In this document: positions 44,662-56,600 of the stretch, one piece after another
Layout: each line of letters begins with the position of its first letter
How positions within the stretch are numbered: position 1 is the stretch's first letter
NCBI GenBank assembly: GCA_013399115.1
Contig: VXAA01001148.1
Span: forward strand, 17,984 to 81,983
Direction: 5' to 3'
From: Anseranas semipalmata
Lineage: Eukaryota; Chordata; Aves; Anseriformes; Anseranatidae
DNA: 64,000 nucleotides
Notes under the pieces: model-generated
What the model saw: the letters and a program-made list of their open reading frames with translations, nothing else
Database searches by the model: none
Told to the model about the DNA's origin: nothing
Translations under genes and position numbers: made by a program

Positions 44662-47600
44662 CTGGTAAGCTCCCTGGGCGTGGGGTACAACCGAGTGGGA
44701 GCATCACGTCGTGTCATGTTGGCACCTCTGCTTCTTTCCTGCCCAGTCTTTCCCTGTCTAGCAGTGAGCAGGGAGGGACTAGGTTCTTAGGTGCAGTAAG
44801 GCCGAGTGCGGAGCACTGAACTTGCAGGGCTTGGCCAGCCGTTGTGGAACCGTTAGCTGAGACCATCCCTTCCTCTTCTGAAATCCTCTCCTTTGGCAGC
44901 TTTCTCCTGAAGAAATTGCTTGTGGGGAGTGTGAGGGCTACAGGCTGAGAGATGCTCTTGGCGTAGCTGATCACCTACCACAACGAAGGCAAGGCTCTCC
45001 ATCCGGTGCTGGTAGGACCTAACGCCCCCGGTCATCCCGTAACTCCACCGGCGCACAGCTTACTGCGATCGGATTCCTGCCGCTCCCGCGGGATCCTGCG
45101 GAGCGGCGGCGTGTAGTGGGGCTGGCCTCTGCGCCCCTCGTTTCTGAAAGGACCCTCGGCTGCTCTTCCGCTGCGGTGGGCCTGGAGAAAGGCTGAGAGC
45201 GCCTAAGTGATCAAAATAAAACTCCTCTTTCTTCCTCTGGGTCTGGGGTATGTTTATTTTCTCGGCTATGTAATTTATCTGTAGCCTTACTTTTCAGCAG
45301 CCAAATATGCTGACTGTGCCTCTTACATTTCCCAAATGAAATTCCCTGGCAACCGTCACATCTTCTAATATCATTTTGAGGTGCTGATGTAATTGCATGG
45401 ATGAACATGAACCGAACAGAAAATTATACGCTGCAAAACTTGCTCTTAAAGTCTGTATAGGATTTAAATACATCTGTTCGTTTTATATATTTTAACAGCA
45501 GGCATTTATACTATTCAGCAATTTCACTTTTGGTCATTTATTTAATTGAAGAAATACGAATTTATTGAATGCCGAGGGGGAAATCAGGACTGACGTTACA
45601 TATCCTTATCTCATCAGAATTTCAGTGGGAGTTATCCTTGCAGCAGTACTCTAATAAGCTAATTCAGCACAATGTTTAACTTGCAAATTTGAGGAGGGTA
45701 GCACAATGAATGTATGAAAATAAGTGATCAAAGTTGAAATGCAATAGAGCATCCCGATTGTAGAACTGTAAGAACATGCGTTTTTCTCAACAGTTGTAGT
45801 ACTGCTTACAAGAGACTTCATGATTTATAAATTGGGGAATAAAGCATAAATGCAGACTTACAAACCTTCCTCCGAAGCAGGAAGGTGAAGCAGGAGCAGT
45901 CTCTGATCTCGAGTGCGTGACCTCACCCGTCCAGAAAAGCTCGAGTAGCGTTGTTCTCCGTGCTAAATCTTCACCGCAGACCTTTGAAGAAAGGCAACTT
46001 ACCAAGTTACCAAGTCGCTTAGGAAGTGACCTGCCTACCTACTCTGTTTTGTCCTGAAGTTATTTTAATTTTCAAATTAAAGATGATTGGATCTAATTGG
46101 GTAAGCAATATAAGCTTTGGATTAAGCTGGGTGATGAAGTCAAGCTCCAGGGGAAGCTGTGCTCCCGCCAGCCGCTCTTCTTTCACTGACACCGGGCTGT
46201 CCAAGCAGTTCCCTTTCAGCGTTCCTGTTATGCTTTAGCTTCAAGCCTGAGCTCTTTGGTGGGGCTGGGGGCAGAAAGAATGCTAGATCAGGGGACTAAA
46301 TGCAGTGTTTGGGGGCGGGGGGAATGAGGGCAAACACTCGGCACGAACAGCAGGGGGGTAGGGCGAGGTAACAGTAGCTTGCCTTGCTGTAAATCAGCGA
46401 GGCTGTATTGCTCTTCCCGCTTCCATGGCCCAAGTTGGGGAGAAGGCAGTGTCAGACCTGCAGCGGGTCTGTCTGCATGGATTTCCGCAGTAGCACGCCT
46501 TCTGTTGTCCTTTGTTAAGCTTCTGGCTTTCCGTGCTTGGGCGAGGGACGAGCGTGCGCTGCCTCCCCGCCGCGGTTTGCCGCGGAGCCGTGGTGTTCAG
46601 CAGCAGCGTCTGTACCACGGTGTCGGCAGGCGCCTGGCGCGGCTCCCGCAGGTCTCCCCTGTGCCACCAGCACTGACCTGCTGCTGCAGAGGTGCCTCTC
46701 CTTCGCAGGAGGCAAATCGCCTGTAAGCAGGCAGGCGCTGATGTTAGCGGGGAAATACCATAGCCTGAAAGTCCCTACGTCTCCAAATAAAAAAAGGTTA
46801 TCTTTGGTTCCCGCTGTTACCTTTGTCCTCCTGGCATGAGCTATCGAACGCGTAGCTTGCATGTCACGCCGATTGCCCCCGTGGCACTGCCTATCTCTTC
46901 TGGGAGGTTTCCTTTAATCTTTCAAAGTACAGGAGCCAGAAGTTCTAGATGAAAGCTTTCTATTATGCTTTTCAGAAGCATAATACCAAAAAAGGGGGGT
47001 GTATATTGAGGGGACAGTTCTCATCTACTAAACAGGGACGTACCCTATGTTTTTTGGAATTCTGACTCAAATCCTGTATTTCTTATCTGGAGACTGCCTG
47101 TGAATGGGTCTCTATCTTAACTAGTTTTTACTAAATGACTTTTTCTAGTCTCCTCGTTTTTTTTAAAAAAAGTTCCGTGTGTTTGAGATGCTCCCTGGAT
47201 CGATCTGATGAAAGGCCGCCTGCTTTCACATTTCTTTGTGTAACCTCCAGGTTCATTAGGTGACTCATTAATTCCTTCTAGCTGAAGCTGAAGGGCCGCA
47301 GCGAGCGAGCTGCAGGCAGCAGATGCTTGGATGAGAGAAGAAACAAACCAACCACAGGGAGAAACTTTCGGAAGTGTCTGTGTTTCCCTCTGACAAGTGA
47401 GTTGAGAACAGACAGCCCGTGCCTCGCGAGATCTGCGGGGTTGGTTAGTTCGTGGAACACAATCGGAGTTTCTTTTGATTCCTGAATACTACATGACTTC
47501 CAGTTTTGGTCTTTGTTCTTAACGTCTGTGATCCAGCTGTTAACACAAATGGCACTGCATTTTGATTTGTTTCAGTTGTGTGCTATGCAATGGCAAATCC

Positions 47601-47859
47601 TAATTCTGCACCCATTTTTCTTTTGCTTCTTGTGGCTGAGATGAGAATTCTTGTATGACTGGAGGAAAATAACGGGAGATCTGGAATAGGGTTCAAAGGT
47701 TGGCATACTCCGCTGCAGTGGAGGGAGTGGGATGCTCGAGTGTCAGGACTCGTGGGTTCTGGCTTATGTCCTTAGGATTATTTCTGATTTTATCTAGCAA
47801 GCCTCTTGCACGGACGGAAGCAGCTCCTGAAGCAGAAGTAGCAGCCTCGGGCGCTGGGT
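44662..47859 (+). other. Putative MAP4 intron 1, second part; no exon recognised
   Basis: No gene or recent transposon is seen apart from the hairpin at 46961-46985. Short GC-rich spots occur at about 45050-45190 and 46540-46690. Open frames are short and unlike known families. Confidence 0.4.
46961..46985. repeat. Perfect inverted repeat (10-bp arms, 5-base loop)
   Basis: TATTATGCTT at 46961-46970 pairs with AAGCATAATA at 46976-46985 around the loop TTCAG. Too short for a miRNA precursor by itself. Pairing does not clearly extend outward. Confidence 0.8.
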
Positions 47860-48330
47860 TGTGAGGGGCAGGGGCGCTCTGGCTGCTCTTGCAGCTTTAA
47901 CTCCCGGCCGGGGCTTACCGACCCCCAGGAGCGGCTGCGGGGCGCCTGCGGCTGGGGTTCGGCTGCAGCCCCTGCCCAGGAGTGGGGCGGGGGGCTCCGG
48001 GTGGCTTTGGGCTGCGCAGGAGATGGAGCCGGGATGTCCAGCTTCCGAGCTGCGGAGTCCCCTCTGCTTAAAGTGGGCGCGCTATGGGCGCTGCGGTGGT
48101 GTTTCAGCTGTTGTGCGTGTGGGATCAGCTCCTTCGGGGGCCTGCGTGGGGATGCCGAGCTCGTGAATTGGGAACATGCCGGGTGTTCAGCGTCGACGAG
48201 TGCGGTGCCGTTGGGCAGGTACGGGGGCAGAACCTCAGGCACTGAGCGAGGCTTGTGTGGAGGATTCGGCTGTCTGGAGCCTGGCGCAGGCACCAGTGCA
48301 GGCTGCGTCGTCTTGGTTGGAGCGATCTTC
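47860..48330. other. CpG pocket within putative MAP4 intron
   Basis: This GC/CpG-rich block carries long overlapping open frames on both strands (47790-48473 minus, 227 codons; 48001-48573 plus, 190 codons). The translations are Pro/Ser/Arg- or Gly/Ala-rich and unrecognised. Open frames on both strands point to composition rather than coding. Confidence 0.35.
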
Positions 48331-50582
48331 TGGAGGGAGGTGTCTGAGCTCCTCCAAGGGGAACTGCGGGAGTCCAAGTGTGTTTTGACTTCACTTGGAA
48401 AAAAGAGTGGTAGCGGGGGCACTGCTCTTCTTCCTCGCTCATTCTCCAGCGAGGGCACCTGGAGCTGTAGCAACCTTTCCCCTCCCTGCTGTTGTATTCC
48501 TCTGCTTCAGCCTGAGGCCAGCTGTGCGCAGCTCAGGACACTTTCTGCTACTGGAAATGAATGCAAAGCGTGACTGAAGTGATGCTGTGGAGTCAAAAAA
48601 GCATTTCTTTCAAACACCAAGGGGAAAAATAACTGAAAAGCCCTTCCCAAAAACCTCTGATAGTTGGAGTCAGGAGTCATCCCCTTATGATCCTAATAAT
48701 TTGCCTAAAAATGTCTTTATAAGCATTCTAAATCTAAAGACGTAGAAATATTCACTTAAAAACAAACAACAACAACCCTGAATATTTTCTGAATAATAAA
48801 GTGAGCCTTTCCATGGAACATCTTTAATCCTAGAACGAAGCTAACTTTCTGAAGTACAGCAGCATGCAACAAACAGCTTTTTGATAAAGTTTGCTGTTGG
48901 GAATGATCTCATCCTAGTGACCAGCTGGTCACCGTGCAATGCTCCAACTATTTGCTGAAACAAAAGTATGCTGCGTCGGCTGACCACCGAGTAACGCTCG
49001 GTCGCGTCTGGGGGAGCCGCGTGGACGTCCGGGTGCAGCCGTGGCCTGGCAGCAGGCAGAGGATGCCAGCTGTGCAGCTTCTCATCTCCATTTAGAAGCC
49101 AGATCTCATCTTTGAGGTGGGGTAAGCAGGAACTATTTCCTGTGAATTCGATGTATTTTTCTGGCAATCACACTGATAGAAATTAAAAAAAAAAAAAAAA
49201 AGTTTGAAATACTGTCATATCATGTTTACTTAATATGATCTCTGACTTTGTAGTTTTGTTTGTTTTAAAGCTTAGTGAATTGGTAAGTATGGCATTGCTG
49301 TGCGTGTGATCAGAGGTGCTTCTGTTTGAACACCAAATGACTGTCAGTAAAAATGGAAACAATGGAATCTTACTTAGCAGTGCAAGCTACTGTTAAGTGG
49401 TGATGAAATACCTCATGCTTTCTACCTTTTCCATTTTTAAAATGATAAAATTGTGTTGCTGTAGAATGTGTGATTGACTGGAAGAACTCTGTAGTGAGAC
49501 GAAGCCCAGCTATTCGCCGTCTGTGCTGCTTGCGGGAGTTGACACTTGTATCCGTCTCGCTTGCCGGGTTAGAATTCAATCATGTGCCAGAAACAAAACG
49601 AGTTTGATTCAGTCTGAGTTGACTTTAAAAATTAGATCTCCTGTTCCTGAAGTTGTGGTAGTCATTGTTTTTGTTTTCAGCTTCTCACCAGTGTGTGATT
49701 ATCTGGCGTCCTTGAGCACACTGTGAGCCGCGTGCTGATTCCAGTTTAAAACGCAGTATCTGTGTGTAGGGGGAGCCAGAAAGTTCCTGTTCAAATTCGA
49801 ATGTTTTACTTCTGTCTGTGAAATGCTGAGAACTGCAAAAATAATGGAATTGGATATGAGACACTGTAAGATACTTAACTTCCTTTTTGGAATTTGTCCT
49901 AAAATGGGGGAAGAATTCATCAGTCGCTTCAGAACCGAAACAGCTTCTAGATCTAAACGCAGCAGGAGCGAGTGCAGCTTGCTGGGACGTTGCTGACCGA
50001 GGAGTCCCCGAAGCCAGGGTGGCACGGGAGCGGAGCTGTCTGTGCGACTCCTTGTTCGGCTGGTGGCTGCCAGGCAAGTTGCAAGGGTCGGTCCCGTCCC
50101 ACTGCCACCTCCCGGCCGTGTTTCACTAGTGGCGGCCGTAGTACTTGGGAGCACAGCCCGTGGGTGCAGAACTGCAGATCAGGCGCTGGCATCACAAAGC
50201 GGCAGGCAGCGAAGCAGCCTTGGATCTCGCTGGCGAGCTTATGATAAATACCAACAGCACGCAGACACGGGCGGGTCGCAGATGTCTCCTCCAAAGGCAG
50301 CCCTGCACGGTCAAGCAGCAGCGCGAGCTGCTGGCCCCGGGCACGGCTCTGCGGGCACGGCTCCGCGCTGCGTCACGTAAGGAGCTCCGGGTCCCCCTTG
50401 GAGCTGGTTTGACGGCCAGCAGCAAGCTGGAGCTGGGCTACTTGGTGGCTTAGCTGGAATGGAGGTGAAACTGCGGGTGGAGTACGAACAGCTCCCCCCC
50501 AGCCCCTTGATGGGTCTTGGAGAGTTTAAGTGCAGATCAAAAGCAGGATGGTATAATTATAATTATGTGTTTTGGTTGTCTC
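48331..50582 (+). other. Putative MAP4 intron 1, third part; no exon recognised
   Basis: Mixed sequence with an A-run at about 49186-49201 and a CpG-rich spot at about 49970-50440. No coding exon or RNA gene was identified. Confidence 0.4.
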
Positions 50583-50627
50583 TTTTTTTTTTTTTTTTNN
50601 NNNNNNNNTTTTTTTTTTTTTTTTTTT
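50583..50627. repeat. Poly(T) tract interrupted by a 10-N gap
   Basis: T-runs lie on both sides of Ns at 50599-50608. The Ns probably mark an unresolved homopolymer length. Read on the minus strand it is a long poly(A), as at the end of a retroposed RNA, but no matching gene body was recognised next to it. Confidence 0.85.
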
Positions 50628-53600
50628 GAATTGGTCTTTGCAGTAAGAACCTGAACCTGTGCATCAAACTCTTGGCTTTTCTGGGTGCTGAACGAGTTGA
50701 ACTGCCCGGCAGGCAGCCGATCGGCATGGGGCCGCGCGGGATGCTGCTCCTTTTGGCTCCGAGTCGCTGCCCTGCCTGCTGGAGGAGGGCGAGGCGCCGG
50801 GCTCGAGGCCCCTGCGTGGAGGGGAGAGGACTTCTGTTAGGAATGTATTCCTGCTGCTGCCCGAGCAGCTCTTAGGACTGCTCCTCTGGTCGGTCAGGGC
50901 CTTGCTGGATAAACGATGTGCCAAGCGTGTGTGCGTGTTCTCCCCGCCTCGTGTAAGCTTCTCGTGTGTCCTGTGGCTCTGCAGCACTTAATTCCAAATA
51001 GCTGTGAGAAATAGGAATCGTATGGATTAAGCATGCTGCTGGAAACGAGTTTTATTGGCACATCTGAAACCTCTTTACAGGGGATTTTTCATCTAGTCAT
51101 ACTACAGTACTTCCTGTATTGTATTTGCATAGCTTTTGATTTCTGAAGACTGAGATTTTAAGGTAGTAAATCTGTGCACTAATTTATGTTGTAAATTGTC
51201 CGTGTTGTACTGTTCTCGCTCTTGATGGGAAACTGCTACTGATCCTCCTGTGTATGCAGAGCAGAAATTACGTAAACGTTCCCCGACAAGCCCAGAACAG
51301 GTATGTGGGAGAACAGTTGTACCAAGCTCCCCGTTTGGGGTATCATCGCTGGGATGGTGCTCACTAGCCGAAAACGCTCCTCTGCGTTCAGCCAAACAGA
51401 ACAGGCTCTGCGGGGAAGGGCTGTAAGATGCTGAGTCTGTCGCTTTTTTCCTCCCCTCTAGTTCTTCTCCATCTCCCTTTCTATTCACTGTGACTGAATA
51501 GCAATTTGCAAATATGCAGCAAAATAAAAATAGATGAGTGTATCATGTCCCCCATGCCTCTAGCTGTTTTTGTCATGACCATAACTAGATATCTATGTAT
51601 ATATTTTGTTCAAGCCTAACAGTGCACCCTGGTGCCTTAGCACGGGGTAGGATGGATGTGGGATGAATGCTCTTGCCCTGTGCACTCTGCTCTGCAGCCG
51701 TCTTCTGCAGGGTATCGCATAGGAGCCTATCTGTGTCCATACACCTCTGCGTGTCGTGTCCCCAGTACTGAAATAATTTGTTCATCTGCTTTAACACAGC
51801 TGTCTGCACCTTGAAGCCCGCTGTCACCTGCTGTTGGGTACCAGGAGTCCGCCCTCCTTTTTCAAACCAAACCGAATAAATCTGTTGTCAGAGGCACAAT
51901 GGGAAATCGGTGTTCTTCCTCTGTTCTAGTTATTTTTTTCCAAACTTCAGAGCCATTCTGCCTTGATTAGTCTTTAAAGCTGTGAATAAACATCTGAAGG
52001 ATTTGTCAGGTAGTTTCAAGTCCGGTCACTTTTGTCTTTACTTTGTGAAGGAGTGATACGGTATCTCAAATAGCCATAGTTCTGATGCACAATATGTTAG
52101 CAAGTTGTAGCTCCAACTAAATGTTTAATGTTTGCGAATTGGCATAGAATCTGACTGCTTCTTTTTTCAGCCCATTTGCAAAAAGAAAAGAAAGGGGGGC
52201 GTAACTTACCTCTTGCAGATCTGAAAACCAACCAGCAACAAAAGGCAATTGAGTCCCAGGGGCTGCTCCTCTTGAGGAGAGATGAGACTTTCCCTTGTGG
52301 CAGGCCAGGTTTGTTACCTCACCTGAAATGGTAAGGCTCTTCGGAAAACCCCAAAAGCATAGTCCCTATTCAAAAAAAATGTTTTATTTTGGGTAGATTC
52401 TGGCAGTGATGGTGGCAGGTGGTAAGGAAGAGACGTCGCAGAGTGCCCCATCCTGGTTTTTATTATACCTGCTTGAAAGATGTGTAGCACATGCTCCGTT
52501 TTGCCCCTTGCCCCCCCTTTAAAAACAAACCAGTGCTATTTTCCTGGTGCTTGTATGCGCGATAGCGCGTCAGGACGCTGTTGGTCAGGTAGGGGAGTGT
52601 TGTGGAGCAGGCTGGCTGTTGGAGGGGAGAAGGGTAGGGTGGGCTTCTTTGTGCCTTGGAAATGTGATACGGAATCTGATAGGCAGTAACTAAATGTTAA
52701 TGATCTTAACCCTATCTGGCTACACTGTTCTGACCTCTATCTCCCCTTCTTCCCTTTCACCAGGTGTGGATATCACTTTCTGCTTACACCTCACAGAACA
52801 AATCCACTCTTGCTTGCTCTGATTTTAGCCGGAAGCCTTAAATGTAGGTGCTGCAGGACGCGCGGTGGGAGACCGTTTGGTCCCTGCGGCTCCCCCAGCC
52901 CACCGTAATTCTGAGTGCTTGTTCCTCAGCACGGGTGACAGAAGCCGAGCGATGCGCAGAGTGCCGGGCAGCTGCTGTCCCAACCCGGTGCGCGGCCCCA
53001 CCTCGGCCGGGCCAGGCCGTGCGCTGTCCCCACGGCACGGCACCGCGTGAAGGGCGTTCTGCAGCCTCTCCTGGAGCAGCCGGCAGAACGCGGGATGTTC
53101 CGCAGACATCTTCTGCACGCGTGGCGTCTTGATGAGGCTCTGACGTGTCTGCGCGTAATTGGGCTCCATCAAGCACTTCCCTGTTCCAGAAGCTCTGGTA
53201 TCTCAGGACACTGATACTGTGTAATTGTAGGGGATCTCTCTTGTGCACGGAGAGCTTTCAAGCAAAAAGTCCTGGGAAAAGTTCTGGAATATAGTCATAT
53301 TCTGAACACTTGCTTTTAGTCCGTTCTAACACTTCATATAGCGTGTAATGGTTGTGAGTGTTCTTCTTATCTGTTGGAGGATGCCCTCTAGTTTAGAAGG
53401 GAATATTTTGATATTCGGACAAGTATATAGTCTCTGTGCTACTGAATAGCCACGGCTCCTGCAAAGGCTGTTTAGCTTGGGGAAAAAACTAACCAAAGAA
53501 AGGTCTGCCAGGGTTGGCTTACAGCCCTCGTTAGGGTTGAGTGGAGTATGTTCCACATGCTGTGGAAGGACGGTGAGGACCTGTAACTCTTGCTCTGCAA

Positions 53601-56600
53601 GCCAGGCTCTGAAATAGCAAGACTTGAAATATTCCACTGTGAAACGTTGAGGATCACTCCAGCTCTGAACAGTTTTACCTTTGTGTTCGGATTGTGTTCA
53701 TTTAACTTCCTTTTCGTTAACTGCACTCAGGTGACCCCTGTCAGTCGCACCGGCTCAGAGCCCCCCTTGGTGTCGTGGGCCCGTCCTCCCCACCGCCGCG
53801 GAGCTGGTGAGAGCTGTCCGGGAGCCGTGTAAGGCAGCGCTCTCCTGTTAGCGGCAGGTTCCAGAAGAACAAGTCGGGGAGCTCACTGATGTCTGGTGCT
53901 CAAGTAAAAGCGATTGTGTGTCTATGCATAGGGGTTTTTACAGTTTTTCTTTTTTGCCTTCTTTATGACCCCTATTAAAGTTTTCTCTCTTGAGAAGGCA
54001 GAGGGAACTCAGTCGACCACGCAGAGACTCTAAACCTGTTTGTGTAACAAAAAATCAAGATTAGTGTTTCTTTTTTAAAATGTATTCCTTTCTGTACTAG
54101 TTACGTTGCTGTCTGGCAGCACTAGAAAAAGTTGCATTCCCTCTGTCTAATAAGGGCTGATGATGCATCTTCTGTGTCATCATTGGCTAAATAAGTCCCC
54201 ACATTGATATGGAAATAGATATGGAAAAGGTAAAAGTAAAATCAGGTTCTGTTGTGATTCTAATTCATAAATATTGAATTTTGGCATAGTCTAAACATAA
54301 AAATGTTCATTTCCACCCACCATTTTAACCTGTGAGCTCTTGCACAGAGGAAATGCTGCTTTCCTTCTTTCATCTGTTTTCAGAAATAGCCTGCGTGTGG
54401 CTTGCCCTGGGGATGCTGTTGCTCACCTGTGACTAATGAGTGTTAGGTGTTTCTAATAAGGCCTTATCGGCCTGCTCTGAAGCCGGCCCTGCTGCTTGCG
54501 CCCTTAGTGCTGTTCTGCTCAGCCCAGTCTCCAGTTTCTGTAGCAGAGAAACAAGGCACTGGAAACCAACCCGTGAAACCCATGTGTGCAGAGGGAGCAG
54601 GTATCGGGTGCAGGAAGATAGAATTTCCTGCAGAGCAGCACCTGTGTTCAGTAGCGAATTCCAAAAACAGGCAAAAAGGCGAGCAGAAAAGCACCCTGAT
54701 CTCTAGCCCTTCGGTGGCAGTGTGTGAGTATGTAATTGATTTTACTTCTCCCCTGCTCCCCTTTCTCTTTCTGTTCCTTGCTGCTGTTTTGCCCCTTGAG
54801 AAGGCAGAGAAGTGTCTTTTGATGACCCATTATGTGAAAGGGACAGGCATCTCTTGGCTCTTGAAAATGTTGCCTCCTGTTATGTCTTGGTGAGATTAGG
54901 ACAACAAATAGAGCACAGAGCCATGAGAGAAGCTGCGTGCTGTGCTTTGTTATGGAAATGTGTGACCTGAGCTCGGAACTGCTCCCAGACTTGTTGATAC
55001 CAAGAGCAACTAGTTCTTAAGATGTATCGCCGTAAAGAAGGGGTGCTGAATTTGCTGTTAGGTGGGTTTGTCTTGGTCTTGCTCAGCTTCTAAAGTGATG
55101 GTCTTGGCTCGGGTGTGACTCCTTTTNNTTTTTAAGGATCTAGTTAATATCAAGTTCAGCTCCTTTTATGTTAAATACTTAAGATATTTGGGAACGCTTA
55201 CAAATACCCAGGTTATTAAACCTGTCAGACTGATCTGCTCAGATGCTGGTGTATGTTTATTTAGAGCATGGCTGGGTATGAGAACTTGGTCTAAAGAAAT
55301 GGCCTTCTGTATGTAGCTACCTTCTTTAACTAGGTAACATGTACTTTCAGAGCTTTTAATTGAGGGTGCTAGTCGGGTGTCCACAGCAGGTATTCTGCTT
55401 AATTTGGGTACTTGATAGGTTTTGGGATTTGGGGATGTTTAGTTTTTCCTCCAAAACATTCCATGTCAAATCTGCTGTCATAAGTCTGTTTCCAAACCCA
55501 AAATCCAGCGATTGAATGAATCTCCAGAATCCGTTGTAAAGGTACGTCTGCTAGGTCAGGGCTGGGGCGGTTGCAAGGCAGGGCGAAGGAGCACGGATTA
55601 ATGTTACTGCCACGTTCGAGTTCTCAAGTCCCCGTCAAACGACCCATTCAAAAGCCCTAGGTACACTTCAACATGAGGGCGCCTGCCGTTCTCCGTGTGG
55701 ATCCTTTAACATACAGAAGATTACACGCAACTCGCCCATGGAGGCACCGTGAGGCGTGGCGAGGTCTGTTGGCAGCGTCCCCGAGGAGGGACGCGCAGCT
55801 CCTCGCCCTGCCCTGCTGTGCCCGCGGCGCCGTCCCCTCCGTGCTCGGGGCGGCAGGGCTGCGAGGGGGTGGTTCTGGCGCTTAGGTCGTGCGAGCTGGC
55901 GGGTGTCACCTTGAAAACATAACTACATCGAAGTGTTGGGAGCGTTTGTGCTTGCTTACAGCAGTACAACCTCAGAGGCGGTTCAGAGCTCCAACAGCCG
56001 TGTCGCTTTAAAGCTGTCTCATCGGCAACTTGTTGCTGAGCCAGTCTTCAAGGCCCCCGGGACATGGGAGACCTGAACTCCTTCCTTCCTAGCCCATTGC
56101 CTGACACTGTAGACAGCATTCTTTAATTTGGTTAACTTTGTAAAATTGCTGTTGGCGTCTGCAACTTTCACGTGGAAAATGAATTTCCTTTCCTCAAGTC
56201 AAGGAAGGATGGTGTTTGAGTCCAAATGAGATTATGGTGGCCTCCATTCAGGGCTGTGTCAGTGGGTGGATATACTTCATATGCCTTCAAGTTACTTTTT
56301 CAATGCCTATAGCATCACTGCCCACTCCATTGACTCTTTGATCTGCTCAGCGAGTTTGTTGTCTGTGCAGGTGGAGAGGGACTGGACAGCCCCGTTCCTG
56401 AGCCACCTCGCGACTTGCCAGGTTTGGGTGTGGGAAAGCAACATGGTGTTTAAATGAGTGCTAGTGTAAACGGGTGTAGGGTGGCCGAAATGAGTGTGCG
56501 AAAGATGCTATTTGGTTTACATGGTGAACAGTATCACAGCTTGGCTGCTGACAAACCTGCTCCAGGTTTGCCTGCTGTCTGCTGGATGTGTGACCCCAAT

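Noticed and set aside
44267..44668. 133-codon open frame as a possible small gene
   Set aside because: It is the decayed end of CR1 ORF2 and its 3' region, ending at the CR1 terminal repeat.
47790..48573. 227-codon minus and 190-codon plus open frames
   Set aside because: They overlap on opposite strands of a CpG pocket, are Pro/Ser/Arg- or Gly-rich, and match no family. Composition effect.
50120..50146. ACTAGTGGCGGCCG-like string suggesting cloning-vector polylinker
   Set aside because: Flanking bases do not continue as any common polylinker, and the surrounding sequence is typical for the locus. Chance restriction sites.
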